Assembly (NCBI RefSeq): GCF_900240945.1
Contig: NZ_OESG01000014.1
Location: 2,446,733 to 2,510,732, forward strand
Length of the DNA: 64,000 nt
Source: Mycobacterium sp. 3519A
Lineage (GTDB): Bacteria > Actinomycetota > Actinomycetes > Mycobacteriales > Mycobacteriaceae
Reading direction: 5' to 3'
Position 1 is the first letter of the stretch. Each line of letters opens with the position of its first letter. The notes below the pieces were generated by a model. That model had not been told where the DNA came from and did not search any database. It saw only the letters and a list, made by a program, of their open reading frames with translations. The translations under genes were made by a program, and so were the position numbers. This document shows, piece by piece, positions 33,511 to 42,574 of the stretch.

Positions 33511-35201
33511 GCATTCTCGTCGTTGGTCAGCAGCGGGCGGAGCTTTTCCGTCTTCTCCGGTGTCCACCCAGGCGGCTGCAGAATCATGGCCCACGCATTG
33601 GCGACGTCCTTGACGTAGACGTGGCCGTGGCCGTCGGGCACATCGACGGCCACCGCCATATCGGCGGACACCTGAAGGAACGTCACGATCGGCACCCACT
33701 CCATCCGAGGCGACAGGTCGTAGCCGCGCGGTTCTTTCAACCAATCCGGTTTGGCGAACATCAGATCGACGTTCCACCAGGCGATCGGATCAGAGGCGTG
33801 CTGCAGGTACACCACCCGCGGGTGGCCCCACGGATCGGCGGGTCTGCCCAGATTGTCGGCGCGCGCGGCGAAGCGCACGTTCTCACCTTTGTCGTAGATG
33901 GGCAGCCACATCGGTGACCCGGGATCGCGGTTGCGGGTGAGGTCTTCCCAGATCGTGTTGTTGAACGTCGGCCCGGAGAACAGCGCACCGTCGGTGCGGG
34001 CGATGAGGTTGTTGAGTGCCAGGAACGGCGCCTCGCCGCCGAACGAGCCGAGGCTCTCGCCGAACACGACGAGTTTCGGGCGCTTGCCCTCCGGCCGTTC
34101 CTTGACCAACGCATCGACGGCTTCGAACAGCGCCTGGCCTGCCTGCCGCGCGTTCTCCTTGTCGACCAGGAACGACAGCCAACTCGGTAGGAACGAGTAC
34201 TGCATCGACACGATCGCGGTGTTGCCGTTGTACATGTACTCCAGCGCCGCGGCCTCCGCCTCGTTGATCCAGCCGGTGCCGGTGGTGGTGGCGACGGCCA
34301 CGACCGCGCGGTCCAGACCGCCTTCGCGCCGCAGTTCCTCGGCGGCGAGCTTGGCGGTCGCCTCGATACCGTCGGCGGAATGCAGTCCGGCGTAGGCGCG
34401 GATCGGTTCAATCGCCGGCGCGCCGTTGAATTTGGTCAGCTCGTCGACCGTCGGGCCTGCGGACACGAACACCCGGCCCTGATGGCCGAGCGATTCCCAA
34501 CTGGCCAACGACCCCGGACCGCCGGACCGCAGCCGCGACGTCGGCGCAGGGAAATCCGGATCGGTTTCGTCGTTGACGGCCGAGAACGTCTTGTTGATGG
34601 TGCTCATCGCGACGCGCGCGACCACGCCGTTGAGTAGTGCGATGGTCAACGCCAGCAACAACCCGACCACGACGACAGCCGAAACCCGCGGCGGCATAAA
34701 GCGATCCATCTTGAGGACCAGGAAGCGCACCGATCTGCCTATCAGCTGGCCGATTTCGACCAGCAGGAACAGCACGACGATCGACAAGACGGCGGTCAGC
34801 GGATAATCCCAGAAGCCGAGACGCGGTACGCCGTTGAGGTCACGCACGTCGTCCTGCCATCCGTGAAACCAGATGATCATCAGGAGCTGGCCGATGACAC
34901 CGGCGATCACCAGCCCGATCCATGCCCACCGCGGTGCGGGCGGGCTGGTGTCCTTCGAGCGCATGTACCGAACCAGCCACACGCCGAATACGCCAAGGCC
35001 GTAGCCGATCGCACCGGCGGCGCCGCTGACGATGCCTTGGAACAGCGGCCCGCGAGGCAGCAGCGACGGCGTCAACGACAGCCAGATGAACGCCAGCCCA
35101 ACGGTGGTGCCGGTGTAGGTGTAGTGCCGCACCCACCACGGCTTGCGGACCCGCTTCTCCTCGGGAGGAGCTTGTTCGGTCTTCTCCGCCGTGTCGGTCA
35201 C
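33507..35201 (-). CDS. Membrane protein with C-terminal alpha/beta-hydrolase domain
   Basis: The 564-residue protein has an N-terminal membrane part with four to five helices (for example GLAFIWLSLTPSLLP, GLVIAGVIGQLLMIIWF, VVVVGLLLALTIALLNGVVA) followed by a cytoplasmic or extracytoplasmic hydrolase-like domain with VAVATTTGTGW and the elbow VVFGESLGSFGG (G-E-S-L-G). It matches the paired 'alpha/beta-hydrolase family 9/10' proteins of mycobacteria and corresponds by order to Rv1069c. A His in PDGHGHVY near the C-terminus could complete the triad. Substrate unknown. It converges on the rhodanese gene with a 4-bp overlap. Confidence 0.82.
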   Translation of the reverse strand: MTDTAEKTEQAPPEEKRVRKPWWVRHYTYTGTTVGLAFIWLSLTPSLLPRGPLFQGIVSGAAGAIGYGLGVFGVWLVRYMRSKDTSPPAPRWAWIGLVIAGVIGQLLMIIWFHGWQDDVRDLNGVPRLGFWDYPLTAVLSIVVLFLLVEIGQLIGRSVRFLVLKMDRFMPPRVSAVVVVGLLLALTIALLNGVVARVAMSTINKTFSAVNDETDPDFPAPTSRLRSGGPGSLASWESLGHQGRVFVSAGPTVDELTKFNGAPAIEPIRAYAGLHSADGIEATAKLAAEELRREGGLDRAVVAVATTTGTGWINEAEAAALEYMYNGNTAIVSMQYSFLPSWLSFLVDKENARQAGQALFEAVDALVKERPEGKRPKLVVFGESLGSFGGEAPFLALNNLIARTDGALFSGPTFNNTIWEDLTRNRDPGSPMWLPIYDKGENVRFAARADNLGRPADPWGHPRVVYLQHASDPIAWWNVDLMFAKPDWLKEPRGYDLSPRMEWVPIVTFLQVSADMAVAVDVPDGHGHVYVKDVANAWAMILQPPGWTPEKTEKLRPLLTNDENA

Positions 35202-35211
35202 GGACCGAAAT

Positions 35212-35991
35212 TTACCGGTGCGTGAAGTTCGGGGGGCGTTTCTCGGTGAACGCGTTCATACCTTCGGTCTGGTCGTCGGTGGCAAACGCCGAGTGGAACA
35301 CCCTGCGCTCGAAGAGCAATCCCTCCGCGAGGCTGGTCTCGAAGGCTCGGTTGACGGCCTCCTTGGCCATGCGTGACGCCGAGAGTGACATGCCCGCAAT
35401 GGTCTTCGCGACCGCGTTCGCTTCCTCGAGCAGTTTGTCGGCGGGCACCACGCGCGACACCAGGCCGGCGCGTTCGGCCTCCTCGGCGTCCATGTTGCGT
35501 CCGGTCAGAATCAGGTCCATCGCCTTGGCTTTGCCGATCGCGCGGGTTAGCCGCTGTGAACCGCCCATGCCGGGCAGCACGCCGAGTTTGATCTCGGGCT
35601 GGCCGAATTTCGCGGTGTCCGCTGCGATCAACAGGTCGCACATCATCGCCAGTTCGCAACCGCCGCCGAGCGCGTAACCCGCCACCGCGGCGATGGTCGG
35701 GGTGCGGGTCGCGGCGAATTTGTTCCATGCCGCGAAGAAGTCGGACGAGAACACGTCGGCGAAAGTCAACCCGGCCATCTCTTTGATGTCCGCGCCGGCA
35801 GCGAACGCCCTGTCGCCGGACCCGGTGACGATGATCGCGCCGATGCCTTGGTCGCTGTCGAATTCCGCTGCGGCGGCGACGACTTCGCGCATCACCTGAC
35901 TGTTCAGCGCGTTGAGCGCCTTCGGCCGGTTCAACGTGATGGTGCCGACGCGGTCGTCGCGGCTGACCAAGATCGTCTCGTAGTTCGTCAT
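35212..35991 (-). CDS. echA8: Enoyl-CoA hydratase EchA8
   Basis: The 259-residue crotonase has the oxyanion-hole segments [10 protein letters not shown] and [14 protein letters not shown], and both catalytic glutamates (in GGGCELA and in GQPEIKLGV), so it should hydrate trans-2-enoyl-CoAs to 3-hydroxyacyl-CoAs. I chose the ATG at 35991, which overlaps the echA9 stop by 4 bp (ATGA); the longer open frame is a shadow. Gene order echA9-echA8 matches M. tuberculosis Rv1071c-Rv1070c. It acts in beta-oxidation. Confidence 0.92.
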   Translation of the reverse strand: MTNYETILVSRDDRVGTITLNRPKALNALNSQVMREVVAAAAEFDSDQGIGAIIVTGSGDRAFAAGADIKEMAGLTFADVFSSDFFAAWNKFAATRTPTIAAVAGYALGGGCELAMMCDLLIAADTAKFGQPEIKLGVLPGMGGSQRLTRAIGKAKAMDLILTGRNMDAEEAERAGLVSRVVPADKLLEEANAVAKTIAGMSLSASRMAKEAVNRAFETSLAEGLLFERRVFHSAFATDDQTEGMNAFTEKRPPNFTHR

Positions 35992-37019
35992 GTGAACTCC
36001 AGTTCGCGGTCGGCCGGCGCGAAATAAGCCTCGACGTCGGCGGTGGTGACGGCCGCCAACGAGGCAGGCGACCACTTCGGGTTGCGGTCCTTGTCGATGA
36101 CCTGTGCCCGGATGCCCTCTACTAGATCATGTGAGCGCGCCGCTCCGCACGACGTCCGATACTCCTGGCGCAACACGTCTTCGAGCGTGTCGAGCTTGGC
36201 GGCGCGGCGGATGGCCTGCAACGTCACGGACACCGAGATGGGGGACCGGCTGGCGATCAGGTCGGCGGCCTCGGCGCCTGCGTCATGGCCGCGCAGCGCC
36301 GCGATGATGTCCTCGGGGGTGTCGCCCGCATAGCACTGGTCGATCCAGTCCTGCTGTGCCAGTAGCTGACTCGGCGGCGGGTCCTGGGCATAGGCGGTGA
36401 GCGCGGCGTCGACGCCGTCTGCGATGATCGCGCCCTTGAAGTCGAGCAGTTTGTCGTGCGGCACGAAATGGTCGGCGAAGCCGAGCGCGATCGCGTCGGC
36501 GCCGTCGAAGTTCGTGCCCGTCAGTGCGGCGTGCAGGCCGAGTTCACCGGGCGCGCGCGAGAGGATGAACGTGCCGCCCACGTCGGGGATGAGGCCGATG
36601 CCCACTTCGGGCATGGCCATCTTGGTGGTGTCGGTGACGACGCGGACGCTGCCGTGCGCGCTGATTCCGACGCCGCCGCCCATCACGATGCCGTCCATCA
36701 GCGCGACGTACGGCTTGCGGTAGCGGCCGATGTGCGCGTTGAGCAGGTACTCGTCGTACCAGAACTGCCGCGCCTCTGCGCCGTCGGCGCGCACGCTGTG
36801 GTAGATCGCCACGATGTCGCCGCCCGCGCAGAGGCCGCGTTCACCGGCGCCGGACACCACGACCGCGCGAACGGCGTCGTCGTGTTCCCACTCGGTGAGC
36901 ACTTTCGACATGGTGAGGGCCATCGCATGGGTCAGCGAGTTGATCACCCTGGGGCGGTTGAGGGTGATCAGGCCGACGCCGTTCTCGACAGTTACTAGGA
37001 GGTCCTCGTTTTCCGCCAC
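35988..37019 (-). CDS. echA9: Enoyl-CoA hydratase/isomerase family, 3-hydroxyisobutyryl-CoA hydrolase-like
   Basis: The 343-residue protein is longer than crotonases and has the ECH_2/HIBCH features [53 protein letters not shown] and a C-terminal helical region with DRNPKWSP. In that subfamily the enzyme hydrolyses 3-hydroxyisobutyryl-CoA in valine catabolism, so EchA9 may be a hydrolase rather than a hydratase. The GTG at 37019 is the first start compatible with the family N-terminus. It is the first gene of a two-gene operon with echA8. Confidence 0.87.
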   Translation of the reverse strand: MAENEDLLVTVENGVGLITLNRPRVINSLTHAMALTMSKVLTEWEHDDAVRAVVVSGAGERGLCAGGDIVAIYHSVRADGAEARQFWYDEYLLNAHIGRYRKPYVALMDGIVMGGGVGISAHGSVRVVTDTTKMAMPEVGIGLIPDVGGTFILSRAPGELGLHAALTGTNFDGADAIALGFADHFVPHDKLLDFKGAIIADGVDAALTAYAQDPPPSQLLAQQDWIDQCYAGDTPEDIIAALRGHDAGAEAADLIASRSPISVSVTLQAIRRAAKLDTLEDVLRQEYRTSCGAARSHDLVEGIRAQVIDKDRNPKWSPASLAAVTTADVEAYFAPADRELEFT

Positions 37020-37177
37020 GATTACGCAATCTAGATCGTCACCCGTCCTGCGCCCGCGCCGGGTAGGGTTTCCTGTGAACTAGCTGGGAGGTTCTTCCGG
37101 GAACCAGCACCAGGTGGTTGAACGTTGAGAGTGTGTTCGCCAATTAGTCGAACCACAGCACAGGAGAGGAACCGACG

Positions 37178-38026
37178 GTGCGGGAGACCAGCAACCCGGT
37201 ATTTCGTTCCCTGCCTAAGACGCAGGGCGGTTATGCGCAGTTCGGTACCGGAGCCGCCGGCTACGGTGCACAGGCGGTACACGCCGATCCGTACGCGGGC
37301 GCGTACCCGGAGCAGCGGCAGGCAGGCGTTGCTCGGCCGCTGACCATCGATGACGTCGTCACCAAGACCGGCATCACGCTCGGCGTGCTGGCGGTTGCCG
37401 CGGTCGCGTCGTACTTCTTGGCGGCGCAGAACCTCGCGCTCGCGATGCCTCTCATGATGGTGGGGTTGATCGGCGGCATGGTGCTGCTGCTCATCGCGAT
37501 CTTCGGTCGCAAGCAGGACAACCCGGGCATCGTGTTGAGCTACGCCGTCTGTGAGGGCTTGGTCGTCGGCGCCTTCTCGTTCGTGGTCGCCAACTTGATG
37601 GTGTCGGGCATCAGCGCGGGCGCGCTGATCAGCCAGGCCATCGTGGGCACCTTCGGCGTGTTCTTCGGCATGCTCGTCGTCTACAAGACCGGCGCCATCC
37701 GCGTGACGCCGAAGTTCACCCGCTTCCTGGTGGCCGCCGGCTTCGGCGCCGTCGTGCTGATGCTGGTGAACCTGGTGATCGGGCTGTTCACCCACAGCGC
37801 GGGCCCGCTGCGCGACGGTGGCCCGATGGCGATCCTGTTCTCGCTCTTGATGATCGGCCTCGCGGCGTTCTTCTTCCTTTCGGACTTCGACCAGGCCGAC
37901 CAGGCGATCCGTGCGGGTGCGCCGGAGAAAGCGGCATGGGGCATCGCGCTCGGCCTGACCGTCACGCTGGTCTGGCTGTACCTGGAGGTTCTGCGGCTGT
38001 TGTCCTACTTCAACAGCAGCAACTAG
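37178..38026 (+). CDS. Bax inhibitor-1/YccA family membrane protein
   Basis: The 282-residue protein has a 60-residue Gly/Ala/Tyr-rich N-terminal tail followed by seven transmembrane helices, including the family segments GIVLSYAVCEGLVVG and FFFLSDFDQADQAIRAGAPEKAAWGIA, whose Asp pair corresponds to the diaspartyl pH/Ca2+ sensor of BI-1 proteins. The GTG start has AGGAGAGG upstream. It corresponds to Rv1072. The function may be a proton-sensitive calcium leak channel, from work on other BI-1 proteins; nothing in the context adds to that. A terminator follows. Confidence 0.87.
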   Translation: MRETSNPVFRSLPKTQGGYAQFGTGAAGYGAQAVHADPYAGAYPEQRQAGVARPLTIDDVVTKTGITLGVLAVAAVASYFLAAQNLALAMPLMMVGLIGGMVLLLIAIFGRKQDNPGIVLSYAVCEGLVVGAFSFVVANLMVSGISAGALISQAIVGTFGVFFGMLVVYKTGAIRVTPKFTRFLVAAGFGAVVLMLVNLVIGLFTHSAGPLRDGGPMAILFSLLMIGLAAFFFLSDFDQADQAIRAGAPEKAAWGIALGLTVTLVWLYLEVLRLLSYFNSSN

Positions 38027-38040
38027 CTACCCAACGAGAG

Positions 38041-38072
38041 AAGGGGCGTCCACGAATGTGGGCGCCCTTTTT
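38041..38072 (+). terminator. Intrinsic terminator after the BI-1 family gene
   Basis: AAGGGGCGTCCAC pairs with GTGGGCGCCCTT around a 4-nt GAAT loop (two mismatches or wobbles), followed by TTTTTC. This is a classical stem plus T-run, 14 nt after the stop. Confidence 0.85.
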
Positions 38073-38074
38073 CA

Positions 38075-38133
38075 TTGACTCTGTGCTCAGGGCGCGACTT
38101 GTCCACAGTTTCGCGCCGTGGACGCAGAGTGAA
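38075..38133. repeat. Imperfect hairpin upstream of the DUF559 gene
   Basis: A 23-bp arm starting TTGACTCTGTG (38075-38097) pairs imperfectly with one ending CGCAGAGTGAA (38111-38133); the ends and the inner GGCGCGA/TCGCGCC match well, with about six mismatches. A related hairpin with the same GACTCTG core lies at the 3' end of the gene. Confidence 0.55.
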
Positions 38134-38168
38134 CGATCGCTGTCGCCTCGAACTGACACTCTGCCGCC

Positions 38169-39023
38169 ATGGGGGAGTTGCAGCAGCCATTCATAGGAAG
38201 CGAAGCGTTGGCGTCTGGCGTCCTGACGCGCGACCAGTTGCGCCGGTATTACCGCGCTCATATGCCGAATGTCTATTTCGACAAGCGAATAACGCCGACG
38301 TTTCGGCAGCGCACAGTCGCGGCATATCTGTGGTCGCGGCGCCAGGCGGTGGTCTCGGGGCTCGCCGCATCGTCGATCCACGGTGCGAAGTGGATCGACG
38401 ACGATTCACCCGTCGAGTTGATCTGGGATAACGCGCGCTCACCTCGCGGCGTCATCACGCGCGATGCGCTGGTCTTCACCGAGGAACTCCAACACCTCAA
38501 TGGGTTGCAGGTGACGACGCCCGCGCGCACCGCTTTCGACCTTGGCCGCACCGGACGTCTCGATGACGCGGTCGCCCGCTTGGACGCGCTGGCTCAGGCG
38601 ACCGACGTCAAAGTTCCCGATATCGAACAGGTGGCTGCCCGGCATCGCCACACCCGCGGTCTGCGTCAACTCGAGGTCGCGCTGGACCTCATGGACGCTG
38701 GCGCGGAGTCATTGCAGGAAACCTGGTTGCGGCTATTGGTAATTCGCGCTGGGTATCCGCGACCACGGACACAGATTCCGGTGCTGAGCCCCGACGGCCA
38801 TCGATGGTATCGCCTCGACATGGGGTGGGAAAACATCATGCTGGCGCTGGAGTACGACGGCGACCACCATCGGACTACGCGCAGTCGATACGCATATGAA
38901 ATCGAACGTGCCGAGGACCTGCACGCATTGGGTTGGACCGTGGTCAAAGCGGCTGCGCGACACCAGAGCGCGAATGTGTTGCGCCGGCTAGAACGGACGT
39001 GGCACTCGTTGACTCTGCGTTGA
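38169..39023 (+). CDS. DUF559/AbiEi-antitoxin-like protein with Vsr-type nuclease fold
   Basis: The 284-residue protein has an N-terminal winged-helix part (GVLTRDQLRRYY) as in AbiEi-type antitoxins, a middle RTAFDLGR segment typical of these proteins, and a C-terminal DUF559 region (YRLDMGWENIMLALEYDGDHHR, then ERAEDLHALGWTVVKA) that adopts a Vsr/PD-(D/E)XK-like fold; Asp and Glu residues of a possible metal site are present. No toxin partner is adjacent. Such genes occur in many copies in fast-growing mycobacteria. It corresponds to Rv1073 by position. The two related hairpins at 38075-38133 and 39007-39069 that flank it are notable. Role unknown. Confidence 0.78.
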   Translation: MGELQQPFIGSEALASGVLTRDQLRRYYRAHMPNVYFDKRITPTFRQRTVAAYLWSRRQAVVSGLAASSIHGAKWIDDDSPVELIWDNARSPRGVITRDALVFTEELQHLNGLQVTTPARTAFDLGRTGRLDDAVARLDALAQATDVKVPDIEQVAARHRHTRGLRQLEVALDLMDAGAESLQETWLRLLVIRAGYPRPRTQIPVLSPDGHRWYRLDMGWENIMLALEYDGDHHRTTRSRYAYEIERAEDLHALGWTVVKAAARHQSANVLRRLERTWHSLTLR

Positions 39024-39069
39024 GGGCGTCTCGCGCGGCGTTTTCTGCACCCTCAGCGCAGAGTCAACG
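39007..39069. terminator. Long hairpin between the DUF559 gene and fadA3
   Basis: Arms of 20 bp (39007-39026 and 39050-39069, ends CGTTGACTCTGCG / CGCAGAGTCAACG) differ at one position and have a 23-nt loop. The left arm overlaps the stop codon of the DUF559 gene. It is placed to terminate both convergent genes. Confidence 0.7.
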
Positions 39070-39078
39070 TGTGGAACG

Positions 39079-40296
39079 CTAGCTGAGCCGCTCGATGATC
39101 ATCGCCATGCCCTGGCCGCCGCCGACGCACATGGTCTCCAGACCGAACTGCTTGTCGTGCGTCTGCAGATTGTTCAGCAGCGTGGCGGTGATCCGCGCAC
39201 CGGTCATGCCGAACGGGTGACCCAGCGCGATCGCGCCGCCCGACACGTTCAGCTTGTCGAGATCCATGCCCAACTCGCGGGCCGAGCCGAGCACCTGCAC
39301 GGCGAACGCCTCATTGATTTCGTAGAGGTCGAGGTCGTCGATGGTCATTCCAGCGTTGGCCAACGCCTTGCGCGTCGCCTCGATCGGACCGAGCCCCATG
39401 ATCTCCGGCGACAACCCCGACACCCCGGTCGACACGATGCGGGCCAACGGCGTCAACCCCAACTCGCGGGCCTTGGTATCCGACATCACCACCACCGCGG
39501 CGGCGCCGTCGTTCAGCGGACACGCATTGCCCGCGGTGATCGTCCCGTTCGGCCGGAACACCGGCTTCAATTGCGACACCGCCTCGTACGTGGTGCCCCC
39601 GCGCGGCCCGTCGTCCTTGCTCACCGTCGACCCGTCGGGCAGCGTCACCGGCACGATCTCGCGCTCGAAGAAGCCGCTCTTGATGGCCTCCTCGGCGCGA
39701 TTCTGACTGCGCACACCCCAGTGGTCCTGCTCTTCGCGGCTGATGCCGGTGTACAGCGCGACGTTCTCCGCGGTCTGGCCCATCGCGATGTAGACGTCGG
39801 GTAGCAGACCGTCGGCACGCGGATCATGCCACTCCTCTGCGCCCGCCGACGCCTGCGCCGAACGCTGCTCGGCGTCGGCGAACAACGGGTTGTGCGAATC
39901 CGGCCAGCCGTCCGAGGTGCCCTTCGGAAAACGCGAAACCGTCTCGACGCCAGCCGAAACGAACGCGCTGCCCTCGCCGGCCTTGATCGCGTGGAAGGCC
40001 ATCCGGGTGGTCTGCAGCGACGACGAGCAATACCGGTTCACCGTGGTGCCCGGCAGGAAGTCATAGCCCAGTTCGACGGCCACCGCGCGACCGATGTTGA
40101 AGCCGGCCTCGCCGCCGGGTTGGCCGCAGCCCATCATCAGGTCGTCGATGTCCCGGGGATCGAGCGCAGGCACCTTGTCCAGCGCGGCGCGCACCATCTG
40201 CGCAGCCAGATCGTCGGGCCGCATCTCGACCAGTGAACCTTTACCGGCGCGGCCGATCGGCGAACGCGCGGTCGAAACGATGACGGCTTCAGTCAT
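39079..40296 (-). CDS. fadA3: Acetyl-CoA acyltransferase (thiolase) FadA3
   Basis: The 405-residue degradative thiolase has nucleophile Cys90 in VNRYCSSSL, the NEAFAVQVLGS motif, GHPFGMTGAR with the catalytic His and the second Cys in ETMCVGGGQG. It catalyses thiolytic cleavage of 3-ketoacyl-CoAs in beta-oxidation. GAGGAG lies 6 nt before the ATG. By order it corresponds to Rv1074c. It is followed on the minus strand by a terminator-like hairpin and preceded by the SGNH hydrolase gene, 36 bp away, with which it may share a transcript. Confidence 0.92.
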   Translation of the reverse strand: MTEAVIVSTARSPIGRAGKGSLVEMRPDDLAAQMVRAALDKVPALDPRDIDDLMMGCGQPGGEAGFNIGRAVAVELGYDFLPGTTVNRYCSSSLQTTRMAFHAIKAGEGSAFVSAGVETVSRFPKGTSDGWPDSHNPLFADAEQRSAQASAGAEEWHDPRADGLLPDVYIAMGQTAENVALYTGISREEQDHWGVRSQNRAEEAIKSGFFEREIVPVTLPDGSTVSKDDGPRGGTTYEAVSQLKPVFRPNGTITAGNACPLNDGAAAVVVMSDTKARELGLTPLARIVSTGVSGLSPEIMGLGPIEATRKALANAGMTIDDLDLYEINEAFAVQVLGSARELGMDLDKLNVSGGAIALGHPFGMTGARITATLLNNLQTHDKQFGLETMCVGGGQGMAMIIERLS

Positions 40297-40331
40297 GGCG
40301 GCTCCTCGTTATCGAGTGGATAACCAGAAAC

Positions 40332-41285
40332 CTAGCTGGCCGAGACCACGATGGGTGCGGGGACCCCGGTCGAGCGACGCCACAGCCTGCCGATGCTGCC
40401 CACCCTGGCCAGCAGCGAACCGTGCCCCGCGGAGCGCGCTGGCAGCGCGTCGTCGGCCACCGGGTGCCCCAACGCGTTTCCGAGCGCAGGCAGCAACTGC
40501 TTGGCCGCCAACGCGTATCCCGCGGCCGACGGGTGAAACATGTCGTGGGAGAACAAAACTTCGGGCTTCTTGCGGAATTCGGGCGCGAGCAGATCCGAGA
40601 ACGGAACCGGCACACCGCCTGCCGACCGGACTTCCGCGGCCTGCGCACGGGCCAGCCGCAATCCGCGACTACGAGCCACCCAGCGCAGCGGTTGTGGAAT
40701 CGCGGTGATCACGCCGAAGTCCGGGCAGGTGCCGACCACCACGACGGCGCCGCTGGCACGCAGTCGCCGCACGGCCCGGCCCACCCGCCGGGCGGACGGT
40801 CCGATGCCGTTCGGCTTGGTGATGTCGTTCGCTCCGATCATGATGACGGCCGCATCCGGCGGCGGGCCCGCCACGAACATCGCGTCGATCTGCCCCTGCA
40901 GACCCTTCGACGTCGCGCCGACGATCGCTTTTGTGCTCAGCCTCACACGCTTGCCGGATTGCTCCGCCAGCCCGCGCGCAAGCAGCACACCAGGCAGCTC
41001 GTCGGGGTGCTGGCAACCGTAGCCGGCGGCGGTGGAGTCGCCGAAGACCATCAGATGCATGTCGAACGGGACGCCGCGGTGCCAGCGCTCGACTTCTCCG
41101 CCGCCGCGTTCGTACACGCCGTCGGCGCGCGGCGGGATGTCCCACGACTTGGGTATGACGCGTCGCGCCTGGTCGGCCTGCCCGGTCAGCAGGTTACGGG
41201 CCCCGATGTAAGCGGAGCCCGTCGATGCGAGTCCGGCCGCCGCCGCCAGGGCGATGGTCGATCGACGCCCCACACGAATGCGCAC
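40332..41285 (-). CDS. Exported SGNH/GDSL hydrolase
   Basis: The 317-residue protein has an N-terminal hydrophobic segment (TIALAAAAGLASTGSAYIGA) after a basic start, then an SGNH hydrolase domain: block I MVFGDSTAAGYG with the nucleophile Ser, block III GANDIT, and block V DMFHPS with Asp and His. This makes an esterase or lipase acting outside the membrane; the corresponding M. tuberculosis protein Rv1075c is described as a GDSL esterase. It lies just upstream of fadA3 on the same strand. Confidence 0.85.
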   Translation of the reverse strand: MRIRVGRRSTIALAAAAGLASTGSAYIGARNLLTGQADQARRVIPKSWDIPPRADGVYERGGGEVERWHRGVPFDMHLMVFGDSTAAGYGCQHPDELPGVLLARGLAEQSGKRVRLSTKAIVGATSKGLQGQIDAMFVAGPPPDAAVIMIGANDITKPNGIGPSARRVGRAVRRLRASGAVVVVGTCPDFGVITAIPQPLRWVARSRGLRLARAQAAEVRSAGGVPVPFSDLLAPEFRKKPEVLFSHDMFHPSAAGYALAAKQLLPALGNALGHPVADDALPARSAGHGSLLARVGSIGRLWRRSTGVPAPIVVSAS

Positions 41286-41374
41286 GGGAACAAGTTTAGG
41301 TGCGAATTGCCGGGCTATCCCGCGTGGCGGACGGGATCAGCGATCACATTGCGGTATCAACTGCGGTATCGATT

Positions 41375-41432
41375 TTGACAAGTTGATTGTTTGAATGGTT
41401 ATAGGGTGTCAAGCTAACGGTGTTGGGTTAGC
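41375..41432 (+). promoter_or_regulatory. Candidate promoter and dyad upstream of lipU
   Basis: TTGACA (41375-41380) and TTATAG (41399-41404) are spaced by 18 nt and form a good sigma-A type promoter. Directly after it, GCTAAC and GTTAGC (41413-41418 and 41427-41432) form an inverted repeat with an 8-nt loop. Upstream, TGCGGTATC is repeated at 41350 and 41362. A regulator probably binds here. Confidence 0.6.
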
Positions 41433-41483
41433 TCAGTTAATGCTGGCACACCCCGGCACTACGAAGGCGTAGGAGTGGTGGCG

Positions 41484-42545
41484 ATGACGGCACCGAGTAA
41501 GGTAGCGCGGACGACGCATACTGGCATCAGCCCAGGTAAAGTCCGCAAACCGCGCAAGTTCCCAGTCAGCGACGGGGCGCCCGTAGAGATCGTCGAAGAC
41601 GGTCCAAGTCTGGCGGGACGGCTCACAGCACTAGCAGCTCTGCTAACTATTCGGCCGACGCTAGCAATCGGCAGCTATGCGCCACGGCTTCCGTGGCCAT
41701 GGGGGTTGGTCGATTTCGCGGCCCGCGTGATGCGGCCTGCTCCCGGCACCGTCCGCGCCACGATTTCTTTGCCCGACTGCACCGCGCAGCTGGTCCGCGC
41801 CGCAGGCGTACTTCCCGCCGACGGCAAGCGAAGCGTGATCCTGTACATGCACGGCGGTGCATTTCTGACCTGTGGCGTGAACTCGCACGGCCGGCTGGTG
41901 ACCGCGTTGTCGAAATACGCCGACAGCCCGGTGCTCGTCGTCAACTACCGGATGATCCCGAAGCACTCCGTCGGGATGGCGCTCGACGACTGCTACGAGG
42001 CCTACAAGTGGCTGCGGCTGCGAGGCTACGAGCCCGATCAGATCGTGCTGGCCGGCGACTCCGCCGGCGGTTATCTGGCGCTGGCGCTGGCCGAGCGGCT
42101 ACAGCAGGAGGGGCTGGCCAGCGAAACGCCCGCGGCCATCGTGACCATGTCGCCGTTGTTCGAGATCGACAACGAGACGCGGGCCAATCATCCGAACATC
42201 CGCACCGATGCGATGTTCCCGCCCAAGGCCTTTCACGCGCTCGTCGAGCTCATCGAGGAAGCGGCCGAACGGCACGTCGTCGACGGCAAGCCCGAAGAGG
42301 TCTACGAACCCCTCGACCACATCGAGCCCGGGCTTCCGCGCACGCTGATTCATGTGTCGGGCTCCGAGGTTCTGGTCAGCGACGCCCGCAAGGCCGCCCA
42401 CATGCTGGCAGCAGCGGGTGTGCCCGTGGAGGTGCGGGTGTGGCCGGGACAGATGCACGTCTTCCAGTTGGCCGCGCCGATGGTTTCCGAGGCCAGCCGG
42501 TCGCTGAAGCAGATCGGCGACTACATCCGAGAGGCCACCTGGTAG
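41484..42545 (+). CDS. lipU: Alpha/beta hydrolase of the hormone-sensitive lipase family, LipU
   Basis: The 353-residue protein has the oxyanion-hole motif MHGGAFLTCG and the nucleophile elbow LAGDSAGGYLA of the HSL family, with the catalytic Asp in the VSGSEVLVSDAR region and the His in GQMHVFQLAA. It should hydrolyse short to medium chain esters. I chose the ATG at 41484 with AGGAG 8 nt upstream; two GTGs before it overlap that site. By order it corresponds to Rv1076 (lipU). It is 29 bp upstream of cbs. Confidence 0.88.
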   Translation: MTAPSKVARTTHTGISPGKVRKPRKFPVSDGAPVEIVEDGPSLAGRLTALAALLTIRPTLAIGSYAPRLPWPWGLVDFAARVMRPAPGTVRATISLPDCTAQLVRAAGVLPADGKRSVILYMHGGAFLTCGVNSHGRLVTALSKYADSPVLVVNYRMIPKHSVGMALDDCYEAYKWLRLRGYEPDQIVLAGDSAGGYLALALAERLQQEGLASETPAAIVTMSPLFEIDNETRANHPNIRTDAMFPPKAFHALVELIEEAAERHVVDGKPEEVYEPLDHIEPGLPRTLIHVSGSEVLVSDARKAAHMLAAAGVPVEVRVWPGQMHVFQLAAPMVSEASRSLKQIGDYIREATW

Positions 42546-42561
42546 CCGATCGACGGGCCTG

Positions 42562-42573
42562 AGACCATGGTCT
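42562..42573. promoter_or_regulatory. Perfect 12-bp palindrome at the cbs start
   Basis: AGACCATGGTCT ends one base before the cbs ATG. In this position it could be an operator overlapping the promoter or first transcribed bases. It lies in the 29-bp gap after lipU. Confidence 0.35.
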
Positions 42574-42574
42574 T

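Noticed and set aside
38169..39023. Complete AbiEi/AbiEii toxin-antitoxin pair
   Set aside because: Only the AbiEi-like/DUF559 protein is present; the neighbouring genes are a BI-1 membrane protein and fadA3, so no toxin partner exists here.
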